DNA from: Stomorhina lunata
Taxonomy: Eukaryota > Arthropoda > Insecta > Diptera > Rhiniidae
Length of the DNA stretch: 64,000 bases
Assembly: GCA_933228675.1 (NCBI GenBank)
Contig: OW121744.1
Coordinates: forward strand, 24,950,640 to 25,014,639
Direction of reading: 5' to 3'
The notes below the pieces were generated by a model that ran no database searches, was not told the DNA's origin, and was given only the letters and a program-made list of their open reading frames with translations. The position numbers and the translations under genes are program-made. Positions 1 to 12,300 of the stretch are shown piece by piece (within the stretch, counting starts at the first letter, position 1; every line of letters starts with the position of its first letter).

Positions 1-505
1 TTTTACTTATTGAACTTTTAAATATTGAACTATAAAGCTACTGCAACCGAATTTAGTCCAAATATTTTACTAACAATACCAACTAGCGTAACAACTTTTT
101 TCGAATTTGGTCCACATTTTGAATTAGCTGCTCCCTCGTAGATATATGAGAGATATTTCTAAATTTAACACAACTTGATGGTGGGTATATAAGATTCGGC
201 ACAGCCGAATATAACACTCTTACTTGTATAAAAATATGATTTTTTTCTTGTACATATTTAAGTGTAAAATACTTAAATCATTAAAAAATATATACATATC
301 TTGATCTTTATAAAGACTCTTTTGAGCTTTTGCCAACATTTATTAAAATGTCTTAATTATTTATGATGCAGTTAAATGAAGTAAAAAATTTCGGAAAAAT
401 TATGATTACACTGGAAGATAATATGTCTTTGGAGTTAGAAATCGGATTATAAATACAGAAGTTGTTTGTGTTTTTCATCCGAACCCAATAGGTTAAATCA
501 GTTAA
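1..505. other. AT-rich intergenic DNA with a short hairpin
   Basis: No credible coding sequence is seen. A 17-nt perfect hairpin, ATTCGGC-ACA-GCCGAAT, lies at 194-210. It sits in a context (a TGGTGGGTATATAAG-like lead-in and a CTCTTACTTGT-like exit) that looks like the end of a dispersed fly repeat. Which repeat family it belongs to is not known to me. Confidence 0.4.
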
Positions 506-590
506 CACGCCGACGATGTAAAAGAAATTAAATTTGTTGCAGCATAAAAAGCTTATATAATTTGTCAAGCTAACACAACAGATGGCGCTT
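506..590. repeat. Dispersed repeat, copy 1 of 2
   Basis: This segment is similar to 41957-42033. Shared blocks include GATGTAAAAGAAAT (AATGTAAAAGAAAT in the other copy), a run around CAAAAAGCTT or CATAAAAAGCTT, and CAAGCTAACAACAGAT with a small indel. The two copies are diverged and lie 41 kb apart in the same orientation. No terminal repeats or coding capacity were recognised. Confidence 0.5.
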
Positions 591-596
591 TACTTA

Positions 597-776
597 ATTA
601 CATACTTACATAAAAGACCTATATTTAAAAACTTTTAAGGTCAAAGGCCGAGCATATTTTAAAAATCCGTGAGCTTCGATCTTGTGCGCATATTCTATAA
701 TTTCGAAGGTCAAGTTTTGAAAGATTTTCCTTTACTGGGTCTTTCCATCTAAGTTCCAGACGACCTTTTTCAGTGT
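597..776. repeat. Dispersed repeat family A, copy 1
   Basis: About 180 bp match 22737-22912 inside an Mgat1 intron. The longest shared blocks are AAGGTCAAAGGCC, GCTTCGATCTTGTGCGCATA and TATAATTTC, in the same order and spacing. This is probably a copy of a non-autonomous mobile element. No target duplication was identified. Confidence 0.6.
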
Positions 777-1921
777 GTTTTCAGAGAAAATTATGAAAGT
801 GCTAATTAATACATAAAATCAGATTTACGCACATTTAAGTGCATTTAAAAAGAGGTGACGACTGAAGATGAAGAATATATTAGGGTAAAACATTTTTAAG
901 AAAATTACAACACTCATAGTCATCCAGTATCAGGATGGTTAGAGAAACTTTAATTTTAAAAAAACATCACCTTAGTATACTTATATATTCTGAAATATCC
1001 CAGTTAACATTTTTAGAAAATTTTAATCAAATATGAGTCTGTTTTGACTTCACTGCAAGATTAAAATATCACTGATATCACTTATGAGTCAAAAATTTTT
1101 GTCTGAGAAAATGGTACCCTTCATGCGACTCTTCAAAAGGTGTCTTTAATGACTCGTTTTGCTGATTAGAATATGACTGCACACATTTTGCTAGAATTGT
1201 TAAAAAAAGAATAAAGTTTTTTATTCATAAAATTTTAGAAAACAATCATTTTTTGGTGCGCTTTTGCTTTTAGGTGCTAAATGGCAAAAAACTCGGTTTA
1301 CGTGGTATTTTGGATATTTTCATTCATATTTGCGAGTGTGCTCCACGAAAAACCGGTATTTTGAAAAATTTACACCTGTCGTATATTATACCTATATAGA
1401 GCACATTAACGAGATATATATCAAACGATGCGAAATTGAAAGATCTATAAATCGTTATCTATTTTTAAATTTAAAAAGTGGCGAAAACTAGCTTCAAATT
1501 TTGTCAGCCATTAAGTAATATTAGAAGTGACAAAATTAAAATTTAGAGGGAAGTGGATTTATCCCCTAACAACGACTTGGATCCAAATGTTAAAACAAAT
1601 GCAGAAGAAGACGAAATATGAAGAAAAACTTGAATGCTTCAATCGATTTTTTTATGTTTTTTTTTTAAGTTGCATGCCAATTACACTTAGAAGCGCAAAT
1701 TTGCGCAACTAAGATATTGTGTTCAGTATACAGAAGTTTTTGCGAGTTCAAGATCTGTAATTAGATTTTCCGAACTACTAAGGGTACAAAAATTATTCGA
1801 GTTGAAAGTCGGTTTCAAAGGAATAAAAACTGTTTGATTTTTGCCCATATATATTTTTAGAACACGTCATATCTATTTTTAGAACAGTTGAGTTAGTAAT
1901 TACAGAAATTGATGTTGCCGA

Positions 1922-2003
1922 GACCGAGGATCGAACCTAGGCTGCTAAATATGATATGTTATGCTTAGTACTCGACGTGCTAACTAACTAAGCCACATCA
2001 CCC
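1922..2003 (-). repeat. tRNA-like (SINE-head-like) relic
   Basis: Read on the minus strand, an A-box-like TGGCTTAGTTAG (about 1983-1994) is followed at tRNA-like spacing by a B-box-like GGTTCGATCCTC (about 1926-1937). The candidate T-arm stem is mismatched and no clean cloverleaf can be drawn, so a functional tRNA is unlikely. A tRNA pseudogene or the head of a tRNA-derived SINE fits better. Confidence 0.4.
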
Positions 2004-2038
2004 ATAATGAGGTACGAGTCCCATAATGAGGTACGAGT
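2001..2038. repeat. Perfect 19-bp tandem duplication
   Basis: CCCATAATGAGGTACGAGT occurs twice head to tail (2001-2019 and 2020-2038), directly next to the tRNA-like relic. Confidence 0.85.
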
Positions 2039-2879
2039 GGCATTTTTTCATCACCTAAAAATAGTTATATTACGCAACATTTTGCAAGATTATTTTTCGC
2101 TATTTTTAACTAGTCACTTGCTAAGCGTCTATGAGTCTTTTTGTACACTTTTTTGATCAACAAACTGATTGCACACATTTTGCTTTCAAATAGTCGCTTT
2201 CAAGGTATTTCCTGAGTCTTTCTGACGTCTTTTTTGATCACCAAACTGATTAAAATAACATAAAAAACAGTCGTATTAGGATCGTTTGCACGATAAGATT
2301 TTGCCTGCACACATTCTGCAAGAATTGTTTGTGCTTTTGTAAACTAGTCGTTTTCTAAGCGTTTTAAGGAGTCTTTTTGGAATCTTTTTTAGATCATTAT
2401 TAATCAGTTTTTGATCATCTTTACGAATCCCAAAAAAACTCAGTTTGCTGATATTATCGTCAACAATCACCAAATTGCTAGCTGGGATGTATTCACATAA
2501 AAATTTACTTATATAAATTTTAGCTCATGCGATACCGATGTCTTTCCCACTTTATGAATTGCTCATATTTATGATTTAATCGGGCAGCGCCAACAGTCGG
2601 ATTATGTTTGACTGTCGTGTCAAAATGATTTAATTTAATGATCAAAATTGCCGACTGCATTTCATAATCATCACATCAAAATGACAACTTAATTTTTCTA
2701 ATTGCTTATTAAAAGTGAATAAAAATTATATATTTCATTACAATTAAGAAATCAAAATGATCATAAATTAGGAAAAAGAAAAAATCAAAGAAATAATTCG
2801 TAGTTCGAAAGGATTTTAAATAAAAAAGCTAATTACAAATTTCAAATAAAACAAAGCTATAAAAATTTTTAATATAAAC

Positions 2880-5800
2880 AATTTTTTCACGAAAATTTTT
2901 CTGTAGAAAAAATTTTTTCACTTAAATTTTTCTATAGAAAAAATTTTTTAACAAAAAAATTTGTTTACGAAAATTTTTCTATAGAAAAAATTTTTTCAGG
3001 AAAATTTTTCTATAGAAAAAATTTTTTAACGAAAATTTTTCTATCGAAAAAAATTTTACCTCAAAAGTTTTCCTATAGAAAAAATTTTTCTATAAAAAAA
3101 ATTTTTAACTAAAATTTTTCTATCGAAAAAATTGTGTAACAAAAATCTTCCTATAGAAAAATATTTTTCTACAGAAAAAATTTTGATACGAACATTTTTG
3201 TATAGCAAAAGTTTTACAACAAAAATTTTTCTATAGAAAAATTGATGATGAACACTTTTCTATAAAAAATTTATGATGAAAATTTTTCTATAAAAATGTA
3301 ATAACTAAAATTTTTCTACAGAAAATTTTCGTTAGAAAATTTGTTCTATAGAAACATTTTTGTTAAAAAATTTTCTCTATAAAAAATTTTATTCAAACAT
3401 TTTTATTAAAAACTGTTCGTTAAAAAATTTTTCTATTGAATAATTTTCGTTCAAAAATTTTTTCTATAGAAAAATTTTCGTTAAATAATGTTCTCTGTAA
3501 ATTCCGTTCAAATTTTTTTCTATTGAAATTTCTTTTTAAATTTTTTGCTGTAGAAAAATTTTCGTTATTTTTGTAAAAAAATTTTTTCTATAGAAAAATT
3601 TTCGTTAAAAAATTTTTTCTATAGAAAAATTTTCGTTAAAAAATTTTTTCTATAGAAAAATTTTCGTTAAAAAATTTTTTCTATAGAAAAATTTTCGTTA
3701 AAAAATTTTTTCTATAGAAAAATTTCCGTTGAAAAATTTTTTCTATAGAAAAATTTTCGTTAAAAAATTTTTTCTATAGAAAAATTTTCGTTAAAAAATT
3801 TTTTCTATAGAAAAATTTTCGTTAAAAAATTTTTTCTATAGAAAAATTTTCGTTAAAAAATTTTTTCTATAGAAAAATTTTCGTTAAAAATTTTTTTCTA
3901 TAGAAAAATTTTCGTTAAAAAATTTTTTCTATAGAAAAATTTTCGTTAAAAAATTTTTTCTATAGAAAAATTTTCGTTAAAAAATTTTTTCTATAGAAAA
4001 ATTTTCGTTAAAAAATTTTTTCTATAGAAAAATTTTTGTTAAAAAATTTTTTCTATAGAAAATTTTTCGTTAAAAAATTTTTTCTATAGAAAAAATTTCG
4101 TTAAAATATTTTTTCTATAGAAAAATTTTAGTTAAGAATTTTTTTCTATAGAAAAATTTTTGTCAAACATTTTTTTCTATAGAAATTTTTTGTCAAACAT
4201 TTTTTTCTATAGAAAAATTTTCGTTAAAAAATTTTTTCTATAGAAAAATTTCGTTATAAAGTTTTTCTATAGATAAATTTTCGTTAAAAATTTTTTTCTA
4301 TAGAAAAATTTTTGTTAAACAATTTTTCTATTGAATAATTTTCGTTCAAAAATTTTTTCTATAGAAAAATTTTCGTTAAATAATGTTCTCTGTAAATTCC
4401 GTTCAAATTTTTTTCTATTGAAATTTCTTTTTAAATTTTTTGCTGTAGAAAAATTTTCGTTATTTTTGTAAAAAAAATTTTTCTATAGAAAAATTTTCGT
4501 TGAAAAATTTTTTCTATAGAAAAATTTTCGTTAAAAAATTTTTTCTATAGAAAAATTTTCGTTAAAAAATTTTTTCTATAGAAAAATTTTCGTTAAAAAA
4601 TTTTTTCTATAGAAAAATTTTCGTTAAAAAATTTTTTCTATAGAAAAATTTTCGTTAAAAAATTTTTTCTATAGAAAAATTTTCGTTAAAAAATTTTTTC
4701 TATAGAAAAATTTTCGTTAAAAAATTTTTTCTATAGAAAAATTTTCGTTAAAAAATTTTTTCTATAGAAAAATTTTCGTTAAAAAATTTTTTCTATAGAA
4801 AAATTTTCGTTAAAAAATTTTTTCTATAGAAAAATTTTCGTTAAAAAATTTTTTCTATAGAAAAATTTTCGTTAACAAATTTTTTCTATAGAAAAATTGA
4901 TGATGAACACTTTTCTATAAAAAATTTATGATGAAAATTTTTCTATAAAAATGTTATAACTAAAATTTTTCTACAGAAAATTTTCGTTAGAAAATTTGTT
5001 CTATAGAAAAATTTTTGTTAAAAAATTTTTTCTATAGAAAATTTTTCGTTAAAAAATTTTTTCTATAGAAAAAATTTCGTTAAAATATTTTTTCTATAGA
5101 AAAATTTTAGTTAAGAATTTTTTTCTATAGAAAAATTTTTGTCAAACATTTTTTTCTATAGAAATTTTTTGTCAAACATTTTTTTCTATAGAAAAATTTT
5201 CGTTAAAAAATTTTTTCTATAGAAAAATTTCGTTATAAAGTTTTTCTATAGATAAATTTTCGTTAAAAATTTTTTTCTATAGAAAAATTTTTGTTAAACA
5301 ATTTTTCTATTGAATAATTTTCGTTCAAAAATTTTTTCTATAGAAAAATTTTCGTTAAAAATTTTTTTCTATAGAAAAATTTTCGTTAAAAAATTTTTTC
5401 TATAGAAAAATTTTCGTTAAAAAATTTTTTCTATAGAAAAATTTTCGTTAAAAAATTTTTTCTATAGAAAAATTTTCGTTAAAAAATTTTTTCTATAGAA
5501 AAATTTTCGTTAAAAAATTTTTTCTATAGAAAAATTTTTGTTAAAAAATTTTTTCTATAGAAAATTTTTCGTTAAAAAATTTTTTCTATAGAAAAAATTT
5601 CGTTAAAATATTTTTTCTATAGAAAAATTTTAGTTAAGAATTTTTTTCTATAGAAAAATTTTTGTCAAACATTTTTTTCTATAGAAATTTTTTGTCAAAC
5701 ATTTTTTTCTATAGAAAAATTTTCGTTAAAAAATTTTTTCTATAGAAAAATTTCGTTATAAAGTTTTTCTATAGATAAATTTTCGTTAAAAATTTTTTTC

Positions 5801-8350
5801 TATAGAAAAATTTTTGTTAAACAATTTTTCTATTGAATAATTTTCGTTCAAAAATTTTTTCTATAGAAAAATTTTCGTTAAATAATGTTCTCTGTAAATT
5901 CCGTTCAAATTTTTTTCTATTGAAATTTCTTTTTAAATTTTTTGCTGTAGAAAAATTTTCGTTATTTTTGTAAAAAAAATTTTTCTATAGAAAAATTTTC
6001 GTTAAAAAATTTTTTCTATAGAAAAATTTTCGTTAAAAAATTTTTTCTATAGAAAAATTTTCGTTAAAAAATTTTTTCTATAGAAAAATTTTCGTTAAAA
6101 AATTTTTTCTATAGAAAAATTTTTGTTAAAAAATTTTTTCTATAGAAAATTTTTCGTTAAAAAATTTTTTCTATAGAAAAAATTTCGTTAAAATATTTTT
6201 TCTATAGAAAAATTTTAGTTAAGAATTTTTTTCTATAGAAAAATTTTTGTCAAACATTTTTTTCTATAGAAATTTTTTGTCAAACATTTTTTTCTATAGA
6301 AAAATTTTCGTTAAAAAATGTTTTCTATAGAAAAATTTCGTTATAAAGTTTTTCTATAGATAAATTTTCGTTAAAAATTTTTTTCTATAGAAAAATTTTT
6401 GTTAAACAATTTTTCTATTGAATAATTTTCGTTCAAAAATTTTTTCTATAGAAAAATTTTCGTTAAAAATTTTTTTCTATAGAAAAATTTTCGTTAAAAA
6501 ATTTTTTCTATAGAAAAATTTTCGTTAAAAAATTTTTTCTATAGAAAAATTTTCGTTAAAAAATTTTTTCTATAGAAAAATTTTCGTTAAAAAATTTTTT
6601 CTATAGAAAAATTTTCGTTACAAAATTTTTTCTATAGAAAAATTTTTGTTAAAAAATTTTTTCTATAGAAAATTTTTCGTTAAAAAATTTTTTCTATAGA
6701 AAAAATTTCGTTAAAATATTTTTTCTATAGAAAAATTTTAGTTAAGAATTTTTTTCTATAGAAAAATTTTTGTCAAACATTTTTTTCTATAGAAATTTTT
6801 TGTCAAACATTTTTTTCTATAGAAAAATTTTCGTTAAAAAATTTTTTCTATAGAAAAATTTCGTTATAAAGTTTTTCTATAGATAAATTTTCGTTAAAAA
6901 TTTTTTTCTATAGAAAAATTTTTGTTAAACAATTTTTCTATTGAATAATTTTCGTTCAAAAATTTTTTCTATAGAAAAATTTTCGTTAAATAATGTTCTC
7001 TGTAAATTCCGTTCAAATTTTTTTCTATTGAAATTTCTTTTTAAATTTTTTGCTGTAGAAAAATTTTCGTTATTTTTGTAAAAAAAATTTTTCTATAGAA
7101 AAATTTTCGTTAAAAAATTTTTTCTATAGAAAAATTTTCGTTAAAAAATTTTTTCTATAGAAAAATTTTCGTTAAAAAATCTTTTCTATAGAAAAATTTT
7201 CGTTAAAAAATTTTTTCTATAGAAAAATTTTCGTTGAAAAATTTTTTCTATAGAAAAATTTTCGTTAAAAAATTTTTTCTATAGAAAAATTTTCGTTAAA
7301 AAATTTTTTCTATAGAAAAATTTTCGTTAAAAAATTTTTTCTATAGAAAAATTTTCGTTAAAAAATTTTTTCTATAGAAAAATTTTCGTTAAAAAATTTT
7401 TTCTATAGAAAAATTTTCGTTAAAAAATTTTTTCTATAGAAAAATTTTCGTTAAAAAATTTTTTCTATAGAAAAATTTTCGTTAAAAAATTTTTTCTATA
7501 GAAAAATTTTCGTTAAAAAATTTTTTCTATAGAAAAATTTTCGTTAAAAAATTTTTTCTATAGAAAAATTTTCGTTAAAAAATTTTTTCTATAGAAAAAT
7601 TTTCGTTAAAAAATTTTTTCTATAGAAAAAATTTCGTTAAAATATTTTTTCTATAGAAAAAATTTCGTTAAAATATTTTTTCTATAGAAAAATTTTCGTT
7701 AAAAAATTTTTTCTATAGAAAAATTTTCGTTAAACAATTTTTTCTATAGAAAAATTTTCGTTAAACAATTTTTTCTATAGAAAAATTTTCGTTAAAAAAT
7801 GTTTTCTATAGAAAAATTTTAGTTAAAAAATTTTTTCTATAGAAAAATTTTCGTTAAAAAATTTTTTCTATAGAAAAATTTTCGTTAAAAAATTTTTTCT
7901 ATAGAAAAATTTTCGTTAAAAAATTTTTTCTATAGAAAAATTTTCGTTAAAAAATTTTTTCTATAGAAAAATTTTCGTTAAAATATTTTTTCTATAGAAA
8001 AATTTTCGTTAAAAAATTTTTTCTATAGAAAAATTTTTGTCAAACATTTTTTTCTATAGAAATTTTTTGTCAAACATTTTTTTCTATAGAAAAATTTTCG
8101 TTAAAAAATTTTTTCTATAGAAAAATTTCGTTATAAAGTTTTTCTATAGATAAATTTTCGTTAAAAATTTTTTTCTATAGAAAAATTTTTGTTAAACAAT
8201 TTTTTTATACAGAAACATTTTTCGTTAAACAATTATTCCTATAGAAAATGTTGGTTCTAAATTTTTTTTTCTATAAAAAAAATTTCGTTATAAAGTTTTT
8301 CTATAGAAAAATTTTCGTTAAAAAATTTTTTCTATAGAAAAAATTTAGTT
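2880..8350. repeat. CTATAG-core satellite, 31-bp period, with higher-order units
   Basis: This is a 5.5 kb array upstream of lms. The dominant 31-bp monomer is the dyad core TTTTTTCTATAGAAAAA joined to TTTTCGTTAAAAAA. Left-edge copies (2880-3540) are degenerate and the interior is nearly uniform. Distinctive variant blocks recur: a GTCAAACAT-bearing block starts at 4162, 5141, 5664, 6249, 6772 and 8039. A block containing TCTGTAAATTCCGTTC recurs near 3495, 4390, 5890 and 7000. These define higher-order repeats, including an 1108-bp step (5141 to 6249 and 5664 to 6772). Short open frames here are repeat artefacts. Confidence 0.95.
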
Positions 8351-9364
8351 TTAAGATTTCAAATTTTTAACCAAACTTTTTCGATCACCTTTATACATAT
8401 TTTCTATTTTAATTATTACAAATTTATATAAAAATGTTAATTAATTGTGACAAATTTAAACAAAATATACACAATTAATTTCATACCAAAACAAATCGTG
8501 TAGCGAAAATTAAAACAAATTTAACAAAAATTCAAAATATATTAGAATCGAATTTAAAACAAAATTATTTCAAATAAATTCTGAAAAGAAAAACAGTGGC
8601 ACAAGCGAAACCCAAAATATAGAAAAAAAAAAATCAGATATAATTGACAAATTGTTGTGAACAAAGTGCTAAATTAAGCATTTACGGCAAGAATTTGAAA
8701 ACATTTAGTATTTTGGGGACTAAGAGGTGCAATTTTTGTTGTTGTTGTTGTTGTACAAATATCTGAACAATATTTTTGCTTAATGAAGCTGCTTGTTGCT
8801 CATTAGTTGAAAAATTATTATGTTCATTTGGCTTTAAATGATTCTTAATAGAGACATCAAGTTTCAATTATATACGATTATTACCAACATATTTTGCTGT
8901 TGTCAAAAGACAAGCAACAACGATCATTTAAAGGAAGGATACGCCCTCCCCACAAATTTGAGACCACAAAGAACAAATACCTCTATAAAATATTTAAGTG
9001 GCTGTGATCTATTTGTATGATCATGCTTAAGTATTATCTCCGATCGTGTGCTCTTGTTTAGGGTGTTGCACATTTCACACATGTTTCTTACACATAACGA
9101 TCCTCTGTATTCCACTTAAGGCGCTAGAAAGAGCCCGAAATTTATTTCGGAGCTCGTTGTCTCTTTTTATTCTAAATTTAAATCTTCTTTCAATTGGATA
9201 TTTTCATATTGGTTGAAATGGATTTTTCAGAATTTTCAAAAAACTTCTTATTTCGTTGTGTTGAAATATTGAAATCAGTTTTAAAAGATTTTCAAACGAA
9301 ACTAAAATTAAGTGAAATATTAAAAATTTAAGATAAACTGATATTCTTAAAGAAAATTATAAAT
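8351..9364 (+). promoter_or_regulatory. lms 5' flank and probable 5' UTR
   Basis: This is non-repetitive AT-rich DNA between the satellite and the lms start codon. It contains a TTG/GTT trinucleotide run at about 8726-8750. The lms promoter and leader must lie in or before this segment, but I see no TATA box or initiator that I would defend. The 60-63 aa open frames on both strands here have no supporting features. Confidence 0.35.
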
Positions 9365-12300
9365 ATGGAAACACCCGCGGTAGTTCAACGTTATCGTAAT
9401 AGTTTTTCTATAGAAAATATTTTATCAAAACCTCGATCGGTCAGTGGTGATGAAATTAATCATAAAAATAATAACTATGATTTAAATATGCAAACTCACG
9501 ATCATTGCCATAGATCTTTAAATAGTGATCGTGATAATTTTAATAAAATTGGTGGTGAATTGAGGGCATCAAGTCCAGAATCAAGTTATAATGAGGATAT
9601 GTTAGATGATGCCAAAAGTGATATTACCTCCGAAGATGATCATGGTAAGAAGAAAACATTTATTTCAATTTTGAATAAAAACTAAGGCGATAACCAACTT
9701 TTCTAAAAAAAAAAAAAAAAATATAGCGATCGCCAAGTTTTATAAAGAAAACTTAAGTGATCGTTAACTCTTTTAAAAAATAATGAAACGATAGGAAATT
9801 ATAGGAAATTAAGACGATCGCCAACTTTTTTGAAGGAAACTAAAGCGATCGCCAACTTTTATATAAAAAACTAAGGCAATCGCCCACTTTTTTATAGAAA
9901 ACTAAGGCGATCGCTAATTTTTCTAAAGAAAAATTTTGCGACCGCCATCTTTTCTGAAGAAAAATAAGACAATCGCCAAATTTTCTAAAGAAAAATAAGG
10001 CAATCGCCAACTTTTCTATAAAAAACTAAGACGTTCGCTTAGTTTTCTATAGAAAACTAAGTCGATCGCCAACTTTTCTAAAGAAAACTATAGTGATCGC
10101 CAACTTTTCTAAAGAAAACTATAGCGATCGCCAACTTTTCTAAAGAAAACTATAGCGATCGCCAACTTTTCTAATGAAAACTATTGCTATTGCCAACTTT
10201 TCTAAAGAAAGCTAAAGCGATCGCCAACTCTTCAAAAGAAAACTTTAGCTATCGCCAACTTTTCTAAAGAAAACTATAGCAATCGCCAATGTTTAAAAAA
10301 AAATCTGTAGCGATCGCCAACTTTTCTAAAGAAAACTAAAACAATCGCCAACTTTTCTATAAAAAACAAAGGCGATCGTCAACTTTTCTACAGAAAAGTG
10401 AGTCTAGGAAATTTTTCAAAAATTTTTATTTTTATAGGAAATTTTTCAAAAAATTACTATTTTTATAGGAAATTTTTCAAAAATTTACTATTTTTATAGG
10501 AAATTTTTCAAAAATTTACTATTTTTATAGGAAATTTTTCAAAAATTTACTATTTTTATAGGAAATTTTTCAAAAGTTTACTATTTTTATAGGAAATTTT
10601 TCAAAAGTTTACTATTTTTATAGGAAATTTTTCAAAAATTTACTATTTTTATAGGAAATTTTTCAAAAATTTACTATTTTTATAGGAAATTTTTCAAAAA
10701 TTTGCTATTTTTATAGGAAATTTTTCAAAAATTTACTATTTTTATAAGAAAATTTTCAAAAATTTACTATTTTTAAGGGAAATTTTTCATTAATTTACTA
10801 TTTTTTAAAGGAAATTTTTTAAAAATTTACTATTTTTTAAATAAAATTTTTTAAAAATTTACTATTTTTTTGAGGAAATTTTTCAAAAATGTACTATTTT
10901 TATAAGAAATTTTTCAAAAATTTACTATCTCTATTCGAAATTTTTCAAAAATTTACTATTTTTCAAAAATGTTTCATTTTTATAGGAAATTCTTCAAAAA
11001 TGTTCTATTTTTATAGGAAATTCTTCAAAAATTTTTAATTTTTACCGGAAATTTTTCAAATATTTACTATCTCTATTCGAAAATTTTCAAAAATTTATTA
11101 TTTTTATAGGAAATTTTTCAAAAATTTACTATTTTTAAAGGAAATTTTTCAAAAATTTTCTATTTTTATAGGAACTTTTTCAAAAATTTTCTATTTTGAT
11201 AGGAACTTTTTCAAAATTTTTCTTTTTCCTATAAAAATAGAAAAATTTTTGAAAAATTTCCTATAAAAATATAAAAGTTTTCAAAAATTTCCTTAAAAAT
11301 AAAAAATTTTTGAAAAATTTCCTATAAAAATAGAAAAGTTTCCATAAAAATAGAAAATTTTTAAAAAATTTCCTATAAAGATAGTAAATTTCTGAAAAAT
11401 TTTCTATAAAAATAGTAAATTTTTGAAAAAATTCCTATAAAAATAGTAAATTTTTGAAAAAATTTATATAAAAAAGAAAAATATTTTTGAAAAATTATGT
11501 ATAAAAATAGTAAATTTTTGAAAAATTTCGTATAAAAATAGAAAATTTTTTAAAAATTTCCTATAAAAAAATGTCTGTAGAAAAGTTGGCGATCACTTTG
11601 GTTTTCTATAGAAATGAAATTTGGCCTTAAAACCAAAACTTTTATTCTTTATTTCAAAATATAAATTTGTATAATTAAATTTAGTAGCCACAAACAATCA
11701 ATTAGTTTATCACCTCAAATAATTCATCTCAGTCCATCAATTCTTTTGACATTGGAACCTCCCATTTCAATCAGCAACGAAGACTAATTAATCGCCCATG
11801 TTGCCAAATCAAAATCAATTTGCATTCATTAGATTTTCAACAAATTTACGATTTCAAATTGCCGGTTAACCTATTATGTTGTATTAATTAAAATAGTTTT
11901 CGCGCAAATTAAAAGTAATTTGTAAAAATAAAATTTAATTAAACAGAAATTAGCTAAAATATATGCGTTAATTCTAGACAATTAAAGGCAAATTATTCAA
12001 TACATAAAAAAGTTGGCAACGAAATTATTGCGAAATCGTAAATAATTTTATTTTTAAAAATAAAATGGACGAGAGAAATAAAAAACGCACAAAATTTTAA
12101 ACATGGCCGACTGAGTGTTGCCAAGAACAAATTAATGTTTTAGCTGAAATTCATTGGTTGATGTATAATTTTGATTATCTATGTATATGTAAAAACTTCC
12201 AAATTAAATAATACAATAGGCCATTTTGTTAGGGAAAATCTATACAAGATAATTTTGAAAAAAGGTTAAAATTTAGATAATCGGTTAGGTCGATTTGAAT

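Larger units (their letters stand above)
1130..2450. repeat. Diverged long-monomer repeat cluster
   Basis: Several degenerate copies of a 100-170 bp unit recur here. Recognisable pieces are CACACATTTTGC followed by AGAATTGTT, ACTAGTC followed by CTAAGCGT, and GAGTCTTTTTG followed by TTTTTTGATCA. Copies are visible near 1180, 2080, 2175 and 2310. Short open frames in this stretch (for example 1264-1491 and 1527-1712) have no recognisable protein features and are treated as chance. Confidence 0.35.

Noticed and set aside
1926..2003. Functional tRNA gene
   Set aside because: A- and B-box-like sequences are present, but the stems are mismatched and no convincing anticodon arm can be drawn.
2880..8350. 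CRISPR-like array
   Set aside because: The period is about 30 bp, but there are no unique spacers; units are head-to-tail identical satellite monomers in a eukaryotic genome.
9688..10400. Bacterial (cyanobacterial HIP1-like) GCGATCGC sequence or contamination
   Set aside because: The octamer is embedded in a 31-bp satellite monomer between two exons of a fly homeobox gene.
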